A program made the position numbers and the translations under genes. This document shows, one piece after another, positions 14,382-20,451 of a stretch of DNA of 20,451 nt. The notes under the pieces were generated by a model that did no database searches, was not told where the DNA came from, and saw only the letters and a program-made list of their open reading frames with translations. Position 1 is the stretch's first letter. Each line of letters starts with the position of its first letter. Source of the DNA: Moraxella caviae (GTDB lineage Bacteria > Pseudomonadota > Gammaproteobacteria > Pseudomonadales > Moraxellaceae); contig NZ_MUXU01000007.1 in the NCBI RefSeq assembly GCF_002014985.1, positions 1 through 20,451 on the forward strand, in the 5' to 3' direction.

Positions 14382-15839
14382 ATGATTACAAAGTCTGCTC
14401 ATCATTCGCCCGTGTGTCCGCCTTGGTATTATCGGCTGGCGATTGCGCTGGCACGTCCTATTTATCGGCTTTTGGTGTGGAAAAAATCACGCACTCGCAC
14501 GACTTATCAGCGTGAAGCGGCTGAAAGATTTGGGCGTGCGTTTTTGCCTGTACCAAGCGCTGTGGATAACTTGCAAAACACGCACGACAATCAGGCGCAA
14601 TTTGGGCGGTTTTCGCAGGGTTTGCCAGCAGGCAATGGCAGGCTGATTTGGTGTCATGCGGTGTCGCTTGGTGAGATTAACACCGCATTTCCTATGCTAA
14701 AAATCCTTTTAAATCAAGGTTTTAGGCTTTGGATTACCAGCACCACGCAGACAGGATTTGCACGCACGGCAGCACTGTTTGCTGATGAGCTTGGCAAGTC
14801 GGTGAATCACAGCTTTGTGCCTGTGGACAGTGCGCCAGTGGTGCGCAGGTTTTTGCGCCATGTGCAGCCTGCACTTGCGGTTTTCATAGAAACCGAGCTG
14901 TGGGCGACAACGCTGTATGAACTAAAACGTGCCAAAATTCCTGCGGTAATGGTAAATGCACGCTTGAGCGAAAAATCGTACGCCAGCTATGCCAAATTTG
15001 CCACCGTGAGCGCAGGCATGATGGCGAATTTAACCAAAATCATCGCCCAAGATGAAAAATCTGCCGAAAGGTTTGTTGCACTTGGGGCGAGCGATGATAA
15101 AGTGGTGCGTGCGCCATCGCTGAAATGGGCGCAGGCGGGGCAGTGGAGCGCGGCGCATGATGCGCTTTACGCTAAGGTTTGTGCGTGGCTTGGGGTTGAT
15201 GGCAATTCCAAGATTAGCACCAACGCCAATTTTTCCAATACTGCAAATCCACGCCGTCCGATTTGGGTGATGGCAAGCACGCACGACACCGAAGAGTGTT
15301 TGGCATTGCTTGCCCATCAAAAGGTGCTAAGCTGTGAGCCAAATGCACTGCTGATTTTGGTGCCACGCCACCCAGAGCGTTTTGATGACGTGGCAAAGCT
15401 GTGCGCCGAGCTGGGTTTTGCGCCTGCACGCCGTGCGCATGATGATGCCATCAAGGCGGACACGCAGGTGTATTTGGCAGATAGTATGGGCGAGCTTTTG
15501 GTGTGGTATCGCACGGCTGATGTGGCGGTGGTGGCAGGGTCGTTTGTCGATGTGGGCGGTCATAATCCGATTGAGCCTGCAAGTTTTGCCAAGCCTGTCA
15601 TCATGGGCGAATTTGTCAAAAATTGTGAGCTTTTGGTGCAAAAACTTGCCCAAGCAGGTGCGCTCATGCAGGTGAAAAACACGCCTGATGAGCTGGCGAA
15701 TGCGCTTTTGGTGTATTTGTGCGACCAACAAAAAGCCGAGCGTGCAGGACAAGCTGGCAAGACGCTGACCGAGCGTTATGCCAATGCCGCTTGGGTGCAG
15801 GCGAGTTTGACGCTTGCGGTGCTGGGCGATGAAATGTGA
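14382..15839 (+). CDS. waaA: 3-deoxy-D-manno-octulosonic acid transferase (Kdo transferase)
   Basis: Inner-membrane GT30 glycosyltransferase that adds Kdo from CMP-Kdo to the lipid A precursor on the cytoplasmic face. The roughly 485-residue protein has a hydrophobic N-terminal anchor (YYRLAIALARPIYRLLVW). The N-terminal domain carries WCHAVSLGEINTAFPML (from about residue 90), ITSTTQTGFART and FIETELWATTLYELKRAKIP. The C-terminal CMP-Kdo domain has WVMASTHDTEE, LVPRHPERFDDV and GGHNPIEPASFAKPVIMG (from about residue 392). The ATG at 14382 is preferred; a TTG at 14370 abuts the pepN stop and would add four residues. A Lys/Arg-rich stretch follows the anchor. Downstream 225 bases separate it from rsmE; a TTGACA at 15913 there has no usable -10. 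Confidence 0.94.
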   Translation: MITKSAHHSPVCPPWYYRLAIALARPIYRLLVWKKSRTRTTYQREAAERFGRAFLPVPSAVDNLQNTHDNQAQFGRFSQGLPAGNGRLIWCHAVSLGEINTAFPMLKILLNQGFRLWITSTTQTGFARTAALFADELGKSVNHSFVPVDSAPVVRRFLRHVQPALAVFIETELWATTLYELKRAKIPAVMVNARLSEKSYASYAKFATVSAGMMANLTKIIAQDEKSAERFVALGASDDKVVRAPSLKWAQAGQWSAAHDALYAKVCAWLGVDGNSKISTNANFSNTANPRRPIWVMASTHDTEECLALLAHQKVLSCEPNALLILVPRHPERFDDVAKLCAELGFAPARRAHDDAIKADTQVYLADSMGELLVWYRTADVAVVAGSFVDVGGHNPIEPASFAKPVIMGEFVKNCELLVQKLAQAGALMQVKNTPDELANALLVYLCDQQKAERAGQAGKTLTERYANAAWVQASLTLAVLGDEM

Positions 15840-16064
15840 TAAAAGCTAATAAATTCAATGAGTTGTCAATAAGCTGTGTTTTATCAGCCGAATTTATGGT
15901 TTTGCCAAGCGATTGACAGTTATGCTGAACTTGATACCGCCAATCATCGTTAAATCATCAATTTTACCAAAGTGCTTTTACTCATCTGATTTTCGCTAAA
16001 TCGTTGTTCACAGCTTATTTTTACCAATCCATTTTTTATCAACCACCGCAACGTTAATCCCATC

Positions 16065-16850
16065 ATGAATTTACTGATTTTGCCAGCTGCCGCCTTTGAG
16101 CCAGTCATTAGTCAAGAAAAAACTTGCCACTCTAATGGCGCTTATCACGCCAGCAAACACACCGCCACCATCACCGATGGCGAGCAGCTGCGCCACATCA
16201 AGATGGTGCTGGGTGCAGGCGTTGGCGATACGCTAAAAATTGGCGTGCTTGGTGGGAAAATTGGTACTGGGGTGATTGCTGGGCTTGACGATGATAAGGC
16301 GGTGCTTGGTGATGTGGTGCTGGACACTGCACCGCCTGACAAACTGGGTGTAACGCTGATTTTGGCATTGCCGCGCCCAAAGGTGCTGCGCCGCTTGGTG
16401 ATGGATATGACGGCACTTGGTGTGAATCACATTGTGCTGATGAACAGCTATCGCACCGATAAAAGCTACTGGGGTTCGCCGCTGCTTGGCAGGCTTGATG
16501 AGTTTGTGCTTGAAGGCTTGCAGCAGGGCGTGGATACCGTGCCGCCAAAAATCACGCTTGCCAAGCGTTTTAAGCCTTTTGTGCAAGACAGCTTGCCGTC
16601 CATCATCACCCAAAGCAGCGATAAAACGCCAGCCAAGGCGGTGGTGTGCCACCCGTATGCGGACGTAGGTTTTGGCGAGATGGCAGTGCAAGGCTTGCCA
16701 AGCGTGGTTATCATTGGCGCAGAAGGCGGTTTTATTCCTTATGAAATTGAGCTTTTGCGCTCGGTGGGCGTGCAGGCGGTGGGCTTGGGCAAGCGCATTT
16801 TGCGCACCGAAAGCGCGGTTAATGCGGTGCTGGGGCGTTGGCTTTTGTAG
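16065..16850 (+). CDS. rsmE: 16S rRNA (uracil(1498)-N(3))-methyltransferase
   Basis: SPOUT-class methyltransferase that makes m3U1498 in the 30S decoding region. The 261-residue protein has the N-terminal PUA-like RNA-binding part (around GEQLRHIKMVLGAGVGDTL) and the trefoil-knot SAM domain: LGVTLILALPRPKVLRRLVM, the knot motif IIGAEGGFIPYEIELL and LGKRILRTESAVNAVLGRW, the diagnostic C-terminal signature. A 10-20 residue His/Asn-containing stretch near residues 20-33 is longer than in E. coli. No strong Shine-Dalgarno precedes the ATG at 16065. It is convergent with cmoM across a repeat-rich spacer. Confidence 0.94.
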   Translation: MNLLILPAAAFEPVISQEKTCHSNGAYHASKHTATITDGEQLRHIKMVLGAGVGDTLKIGVLGGKIGTGVIAGLDDDKAVLGDVVLDTAPPDKLGVTLILALPRPKVLRRLVMDMTALGVNHIVLMNSYRTDKSYWGSPLLGRLDEFVLEGLQQGVDTVPPKITLAKRFKPFVQDSLPSIITQSSDKTPAKAVVCHPYADVGFGEMAVQGLPSVVIIGAEGGFIPYEIELLRSVGVQAVGLGKRILRTESAVNAVLGRWLL

Positions 16851-16876
16851 GGTTTGGGTGAGCATAAAAACTGCTC

Positions 16877-16927
16877 AAAAACCGTTCGTGGTTTTAAAAA
16901 ACCGTTTAAAAAAATTGTTTGTGATTT
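16877..16927. repeat. Decayed partial copies of the hairpin repeat
   Basis: AAAAACCGTTCGTGGT (16877-16892), AAAAAACCGTTT (from about 16896) and AAAAAAATTGTTTGTGATTT (from about 16908) look like successive truncated copies of the left half of the repeat at 16928. They begin 27 bases after the rsmE stop. Confidence 0.5.
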
Positions 16928-16972
16928 AAAAAATCGTTCGTGGTGAGCTTGTCGAACCATGGACGGTTTTTT
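16928..16972. repeat. 45-base hairpin repeat, inverse copy of 7574-7620
   Basis: Starts AAAAAATCGTTCGTGGTGAG and ends ACGGTTTTTT. The reverse complement matches 7574-7619 apart from one missing A and one C/T change. It is terminator-like and lies between convergent rsmE and cmoM. Confidence 0.7.
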
Positions 16973-16990
16973 AGGTTTATACCTTCCACC

Positions 16991-17023
16991 AGTTCGACCC
17001 TTTAGCAAGCTCAGGGCGAACGG
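16991..17023. repeat. Dispersed imperfect palindrome, GTTCGACCC...GGGCGAACGG
   Basis: Shares GCAAGCTCAGGGCGAACGG-type sequence with 241-273, apart from small changes. It stands 18 bases after the 45-base repeat, mirroring the paired order at 7517-7620 read on the opposite strand. Confidence 0.6.
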
Positions 17024-17074
17024 ATAAAATCACACTAAACCTAGTGGCGGCAGGTTGGTATGGTGTTGCGCCGT

Positions 17075-17158
17075 AGGTTGGGCTAGTGCAGTGTAACCCA
17101 ACATTTTATAAGACAAGCCAAACCCAAAGCGTTGGGTTTTCGCTCTGCTCAACCCAAC
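17075..17158. repeat. Dispersed GTTGGG-type repeat, copy 2
   Basis: Begins AGGTTGGGCTAGTG, continues GTAACCCAACATTTT and CAAGCCAA, parallel to 149-216. It extends into a second palindrome: GTTGGGTT (17131-17138) and AACCCAAC (17151-17158) around TTCGCTCTGCTC. Confidence 0.55.
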
Positions 17159-17275
17159 TTACATATCGCACCGTAATTCAACGTACATATCGTTCCTTAA
17201 TCCAACTTACATATCGTCTCGTAACCTAACTTACATATCGTGCTTTAATCCAACTCACGCATCGCCTTCAAATTC
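17156..17275. repeat. Five tandem 24-base units overlapping the cmoM 3' end
   Basis: Units start at 17156, 17180, 17204, 17228 and 17252. The core AACTTACATATCG is kept in units 1, 3 and 4, AACGTACATATCG in unit 2, and AACTCACGCATCG in unit 5. The variable part is about 11 bases. Unit 5 contains the cmoM stop codon (17255-17257) and its last codons. No spacers of uniform unique sequence exist, so it is not a CRISPR array. Confidence 0.85.
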
Positions 17276-18145
17276 ATCACCAAGCACCAAACCTGCACCA
17301 TCTTTACTCGCCAAAACGTGCAAATACCGCCCCATCAACCGATACGGCAGCTGGCGACTATAACGCAGCTCCATTTGAATCACCGCTTCAGGATTGGTCA
17401 GACCGCCACGCTTGAGCGGCGCATAATCGCTAAACACACGCACGCCAGAGCGCAGCAAAGTGCGATAACCATAAGCGTCCAGCCAGCGCTCCACGTCTTT
17501 GGCGGCGACAGGGTGATTTGGCGTCAGGCTTTTGTTGTCGGCAGGTTTTGGTGCGTCCAGCTGATAAAAATTGCCCATTACCAGATTGCGGTACACAAGG
17601 CTTGCAGGATTATAAAAGCACAGCGACAGCACGCCACAATCCACCAAATACCGCTCAAAAAACGCCATGATTTCATCAGGCTCGCCCAGCCATTCTAAAA
17701 GCGCATGGCATAAAATCACGTCAAATTTTTCATCGTGCAGCACGTTTGGCAGCGTTTGATAAGGCGCTGTGATAAAACGCGCGTCTATGCCGTCTGCCTG
17801 TGCTTTGGCGCGCGCCTTGTCCAGCATGGCAGCAGAGATGTCGTTAATCGTGCAGTGATGACCTTGTGCGGCAAGCGATAGGCTGATTTGCCCAAGCCCT
17901 GCGCCCACGTCCAAAATACGCAATTTGCGCCCAAGTTTGGCTTCCAGTGCTGCCACCATCTCGCCAATATCGCGGTTTAGCACCGCCAAGCGAATTTGCC
18001 CTTTAAGTCCGCCATAAACTTTACGCTCAAAATGATCGGCAATCGCATCAAAATTGCGGTCTTGCGCTGAATTTTCGCTGAAATTTGTGTCTGATTTTGG
18101 TGAATTTGATGAAGTGGTGTGATTTTTTGAGTTGTGGTTTGTCAT
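17255..18145 (-). CDS. cmoM: tRNA 5-carboxymethoxyuridine methyltransferase
   Basis: CmoM (YecO/SmtA) methylates cmo5U34 in certain tRNAs to its methyl ester, aiding decoding of wobble codons. The SAM-binding motif ILDVGAGLGQISLSLAAQGH lies around residues 77-96. CmoM-specific parts are DRNFDAIADHFERKVYGGLK, CHALLEWLGEPDEIM, LSLCFYNPASLVYRNLVMGN and LRSGVRVFSDYA, with RYLHVLA near the end, as in E. coli. The ATG at 18145 is preferred, giving 296 residues; a TTG at 18169 is possible. About 27 Ser/Asn-rich N-terminal residues precede the family start. The cmoA/cmoB genes are not in this window. The last codons fall inside a tandem repeat array. Confidence 0.92.
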   Translation of the reverse strand: MTNHNSKNHTTSSNSPKSDTNFSENSAQDRNFDAIADHFERKVYGGLKGQIRLAVLNRDIGEMVAALEAKLGRKLRILDVGAGLGQISLSLAAQGHHCTINDISAAMLDKARAKAQADGIDARFITAPYQTLPNVLHDEKFDVILCHALLEWLGEPDEIMAFFERYLVDCGVLSLCFYNPASLVYRNLVMGNFYQLDAPKPADNKSLTPNHPVAAKDVERWLDAYGYRTLLRSGVRVFSDYAPLKRGGLTNPEAVIQMELRYSRQLPYRLMGRYLHVLASKDGAGLVLGDEFEGDA

Positions 18146-18336
18146 GGCTAAAAAGTTACTGGTTTTCAATTTTTGATGTGCGATTGGTGCTTGCTTTTAT
18201 TTTAAGTAAACTTGGTTTGGTAAAGGCGTTGTCTAAGTGGCGCTGGTCGGATTTGTTGTGCTTTTGCAACGGTTGGTTAATAAATGTTAAAGCGTGAAAT
18301 TTTCTCCATTACACCGCTATCAATGGCGGCTGTCTG

Positions 18337-18345
18337 TGCTATAAT
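18337..18345 (+). promoter_or_regulatory. Extended -10 promoter candidate upstream of the repeat lipoprotein
   Basis: TGCTATAAT with consensus -10 at 18340-18345. If used, transcription starts near 18352 and leaves a leader of about 295 bases before the ATG at 18647. A TTGACA at 18352-18357 lies downstream but has no -10 at normal spacing. Confidence 0.5.
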
Positions 18346-18365
18346 GGCGGTTTGACAGTGCGTCT

Positions 18366-18380
18366 GTGCTATTGTAGCAC
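18366..18380. promoter_or_regulatory. Operator-like palindrome after the predicted start site
   Basis: GTGCTA-TTG-TAGCAC, a perfect 6-bp dyad. The 11-base sequence GTCTGTGCTAT occurs both at the -10 (18332-18342) and here (18362-18372), exactly 30 bases apart. It may bind a repressor or form the first hairpin of the leader RNA. Confidence 0.4.
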
Positions 18381-18423
18381 ATTTATCATGGCGATATGCA
18401 TGGCAAATATGTGCGGCAAAACC

Positions 18424-18459
18424 ATCGCTTGGTAAGTTTAACTTTTTCAGCCAAGCGAT
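18424..18459 (+). other. Leader stem-loop
   Basis: ATCGCTTGG (18424-18432) pairs perfectly with CCAAGCGAT (18451-18459); the loop can form a smaller AAGTT/AACTT stem. No T-run follows, so it is not a standard terminator. The rest of the leader to 18646 is A+T-rich with further short dyads (for example AATTTAA and TTAAATT near 18562-18584). I recognise no known riboswitch. Confidence 0.45.
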
Positions 18460-18646
18460 AAACCAAACCGATGAAATGTAAATTGCGCGCTGATTATAAA
18501 TGATTTGCTTAAAAATAGTAGGTTTGTAAAACTTGCAACCTTACAAGCAACCAGTTTTTAAAATTTAATCAAACAGTTAAATTAAAATTTATAACCAAAT
18601 ATCATCAGACAAGCAGCAAAATCAAAACCCAAAAAGAGTGTTTATC

Positions 18647-19753
18647 ATGAAAAAAAATACTGCATTGATGTGGCTTGCAGTGCCGACCGTAGCGGCGTTG
18701 GCATTGGTAGGCTGCGGCGAATCCAAAAAAGAGCAGGCGAGCGAAGATGACATCGTGGTCGTTGAGCCTGTGGTGCAAGACATTGCCGTGATGTGCGATG
18801 ACGCAGGGCTGAAAAATCGCCTTGTTGATGCGCTGAACGTGGCTTTGCTTGATGAGTCGCTGCTTTTGACGCGCGATTATGGCGCAGACGATGCCGAAGC
18901 GCTTGAACAGCTGGTGCGCCAAAAAATCGCAGGGCTTGACATCACGGTGCAAAATGTACAAAACGCCAGCGGTCAGTGCAATGCGGACGTGTCGTTCACG
19001 CTTGGCATGAATGATGTAACTTTTGCCAATGCAGCATTTGAAGCGCAGGGCTTGCCAATGCTTGATGAGCAGGCGGCCGAGGCTCGTGCGGCATTGGTGG
19101 GTAATCAGCGCATTGTGGCGAATCGTTTGGCGTATGATATTGAAGGCAATAAAGCCGTGCTGGACGATGACAGTGTGGTAGGGCTTTTGGCAAATACCAT
19201 CGTTACGGCAGCAGCAGCGATGGCAGAAGATGTGCAAGGCGCGACCGCAAGCCCACGCCTAGCGGTGGAAGAGCCGATTGCCGCTCCACGCATTGAGCCA
19301 CGCCAAGCGCCTGGGCCTAGAGTTGTACCAAGAGATACTTCTGTGTCGGCAACTGATACGCCTGCGCCACGTTCTCGTGCGCAAGAGCCTAATCGTGCCA
19401 GCGAGAAGCCAAAACCAGCTACTCAACCAGCAACTCGTAAGCCTGTTCAGAGTCAGTCTGCTCGCACCGAACCATCTCGTTCAGGTCCAGCCGCTACTCA
19501 AGCAACAGGTCCAGCAGCTTCTACGCCAGCACCTGTTCGTGGTCCGGCCGCTTCTGAGCCTGCCCGCGGCCCAGCGTCTGAAGCGGTAGCACCTGCTCGT
19601 GGTCCGGCCGCTTCAGCAGCTCAAGACAGTCCTCCGGGCCCAGCTGCGTCAGCACCTGCTCGTGGCCCAGCCGCTGAGCAACCAATGGGGCCGGCCGCTG
19701 GTCGTCATGATGATGCAGGCATCACCATCATCGAAAGTGATGACACTTACTAA
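18647..19753 (+). CDS. Ala/Pro/Gly-rich repeat lipoprotein of unknown function
   Basis: A 368-residue predicted lipoprotein. The start is the ATG at 18647 (an in-frame GTG nine bases upstream is unlikely), giving a signal with the lipobox LVGC and lipidated Cys23. Residue +2 of the mature form is Gly, compatible with outer membrane sorting. Residues about 45-195 form a mostly acidic, probably folded domain with two cysteines (AVMCDDAGL and ASGQCNADV) that could form a disulfide. From about 200 the chain is rich in Pro, Ala, Arg and Gln and probably disordered; residues 280-351 carry seven GPAA motifs plus one GPAS. It ends in an acidic tail (DDAGITIIESDDTY). I do not recognise the folded domain. 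Roles such as surface exposure or peptidoglycan spanning are guesses. A strong terminator follows. Confidence 0.8.
   Translation: MKKNTALMWLAVPTVAALALVGCGESKKEQASEDDIVVVEPVVQDIAVMCDDAGLKNRLVDALNVALLDESLLLTRDYGADDAEALEQLVRQKIAGLDITVQNVQNASGQCNADVSFTLGMNDVTFANAAFEAQGLPMLDEQAAEARAALVGNQRIVANRLAYDIEGNKAVLDDDSVVGLLANTIVTAAAAMAEDVQGATASPRLAVEEPIAAPRIEPRQAPGPRVVPRDTSVSATDTPAPRSRAQEPNRASEKPKPATQPATRKPVQSQSARTEPSRSGPAATQATGPAASTPAPVRGPAASEPARGPASEAVAPARGPAASAAQDSPPGPAASAPARGPAAEQPMGPAAGRHDDAGITIIESDDTY
19484..19699 (+). repeat. In-frame coding repeats (GPAA motif)
   Basis: Higher-order units begin at CCTG(T/C)TCGTGGTCCGGCCG-like sequence at 19532, 19592 and 19655, that is 60 and 63 bases apart. The units encode about 20 residues each, starting APxRGPAAS. 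Period lengths are multiples of three, so unit gain or loss keeps the frame. Confidence 0.75.
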
Positions 19754-19797
19754 GATGGTGTAAAACTAACCAATTGGTTATTCGCTGTTAATACCAA

Positions 19798-19836
19798 ACA
19801 AGCCCAAAAGTTGATTGCTTTTGGGCTTGTTTTTTG
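19798..19836 (+). terminator. Rho-independent terminator after the repeat lipoprotein
   Basis: ACAAGCCCAAAAG (19798-19810) pairs perfectly with CTTTTGGGCTTGT (19818-19830), loop of 7, followed by T-run. Confidence 0.92.
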
Positions 19837-19954
19837 ATTTGGGTTTTGGCTTGGCTTGATGGCGTTTGCCAAGTTGGTTCGATGGTTTGGTTGTGGTTTT
19901 TTGTCGGCTTTTTATCGGTGGTTTTAATAACAGCTTTTATCAAGATTTTTGATG

Positions 19955-20263
19955 TTACACTTTTTCCAAACCGCCATCTTTATTGACATCGGTCAGTGCT
20001 TCGTCAATGATTTTTTGGCTGACGCCTTTTTTGCGCAGCTTTTCAATGAATAATGTGTCGTGCGCTAGGGTGTAGTTGCAGTTATCACGGTCAAGCCCTT
20101 GGCGGATGTACAGGCGAATCAGTCCTTGAATGCGGTTAAAACCGTGCTGTCCTGCGGTCTCTTCTAGGTGTTTGATGATTTCTTCAGACAGGCGCAAATG
20201 CACAGGGCGCATGATGACTTCAGGGTGATTGGAAAATTTATTTTTGATTTTTGGGGAAAGCAT
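19955..20263 (-). CDS. Small ribbon-helix-helix-like protein, hypothetical
   Basis: A 102-residue basic protein. The ATG at 20263 is well supported by AAAGGA 8 bases upstream and a good promoter. The segment VHLRLSEEIIKHLEETAG followed by GFNRIQGLIRLYIRQGL has the strand-helix-helix pattern of the MetJ/Arc/CopG DNA-binding fold: a short amphipathic strand, a helix beginning with SEE, a turn with Asn, and a second hydrophobic helix. The C-terminal part (KLRKKGVSQKIIDEALTDV) is a second helical region. Such proteins are often antitoxins or regulators, but no toxin gene is adjacent in the visible sequence. The neighbour to the right is an insertion sequence, so the gene may be part of a mobile or accessory segment. 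Confidence 0.7.
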   Translation of the reverse strand: MLSPKIKNKFSNHPEVIMRPVHLRLSEEIIKHLEETAGQHGFNRIQGLIRLYIRQGLDRDNCNYTLAHDTLFIEKLRKKGVSQKIIDEALTDVNKDGGLEKV

Positions 20264-20301
20264 GGGTCGTCCTTTTGATGTGTTTGTTGTGAATTTTCGC
20301 T

Positions 20302-20330
20302 ATTATAACACGCTGCGTGCGCAATGATAA
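20302..20330 (-). promoter_or_regulatory. Promoter of the small ribbon-helix-helix-like gene
   Basis: On the minus strand TTATCA (20330-20325), 17 bases, TATAAT (20307-20302) with an extended TG. The start would be about 32 bases before the ATG. The -35 ends 14 bases from the insertion sequence end. Confidence 0.6.
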
Positions 20331-20343
20331 GGGCATTTGTCAA

Positions 20344-20451
20344 GGGGCTGTACTAGATTAGCCCTAAATCCCACACCATTTTCTTAAAGTTTTTAGCTTT
20401 TGTGATGGTGTACCATAGTTAAATCTAAACTCGCATTCTTTGATAAAAAGA
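20344..20451 (-). mobile_element. End of an IS1595-like insertion sequence, cut by the window edge
   Basis: The boundary is placed at GGGGCTGTACTAGATTAGCC (from 20344), a plausible terminal inverted repeat directly followed inside by the transposase stop codon. The other end lies beyond the window, so the target duplication cannot be checked. Confidence 0.6.
20364..20451 (-). CDS. Transposase C-terminus, IS1595 family (partial)
   Basis: Only the last 28 codons are in the window, read on the minus strand to a TAG at 20366-20364. They include KECEFRFNYGTPSQKL and end in LRKWCGI. The ECEFRFNYG segment resembles the C-terminal end of IS1595/IS1016-type DDE transposases as I recall them. Whether the gene is intact cannot be seen. 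Confidence 0.65.
   Translation of the reverse strand, partial: LFIKECEFRFNYGTPSQKLKTLRKWCGI

Noticed and set aside
15913..15940. TTGACA upstream of rsmE
   Set aside because: No acceptable -10 at 15-19 bases spacing.
16233..16865. 210-codon antisense open frame over rsmE
   Set aside because: The plus strand encodes a complete RsmE with its signature; the antisense product has no recognisable features.
17156..17275. Possible CRISPR array
   Set aside because: Units are directly adjacent with no unique spacers of constant length, and no cas genes are near.

Overview
The window looks like a chromosomal segment of a Moraxellaceae gammaproteobacterium, most probably Moraxella. Supporting signs are a Moraxella-like Gram-negative porin, fur and bamE in divergent orientation, a cytochrome c5/c4 pair next to engB, a CmoM-type tRNA methyltransferase, moderate G+C coding DNA with very A+T-rich spacers, and an IS1595-like insertion sequence end at the right edge. 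The genus is an inference; no rRNA gene or other direct taxonomic marker is present.

Left part (1-3616, all minus strand): a repeat-rich spacer, a threonine aldolase gene (ltaE) interrupted by one in-frame TGA, then yqeY, rsmI and engB. rsmI and engB overlap by 8 bases. Divergent from engB lie cytochrome c5 and dihaem cytochrome c4 (4226-5555), each with its own promoter candidate; c4 ends in a clean terminator. Next, a short transporter-like membrane protein of the sodium:neurotransmitter symporter type is translationally coupled to rnfH (5883-7342).

Middle part (7345-11443): a convergent spacer with dispersed repeats, a major porin (minus), a 660-base A+T-rich gene-free stretch, then bamE (minus) and fur (plus) in divergent orientation, and pal (minus) converging on fur across a shared bidirectional terminator. 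BamE, Pal and the porin together form an envelope set.

Right part (11772-20451): pepN and waaA are adjacent on the plus strand, followed by rsmE. A convergent spacer with several repeat families, including a 5 x 24-base tandem array that runs into the stop codon of cmoM, separates rsmE from cmoM (minus). A long leader with dyad symmetries precedes a repetitive Ala/Pro/Gly-rich lipoprotein (18647-19753). The window closes with a small ribbon-helix-helix-like protein gene and the 3' end of an IS1595-like element.

Most genes are housekeeping: ribosome modification (rsmI, rsmE), ribosome assembly (engB), tRNA modification (cmoM), iron regulation (fur), envelope assembly (bamE, pal, waaA, porin) and respiration (c4, c5). 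No defence system, phage or CRISPR array is visible. The least explained items are the repeat lipoprotein with its structured leader, the repeat families confined to 3' spacers, the membrane protein coupled to rnfH, and the facing promoter-like inverted repeat upstream of ltaE.
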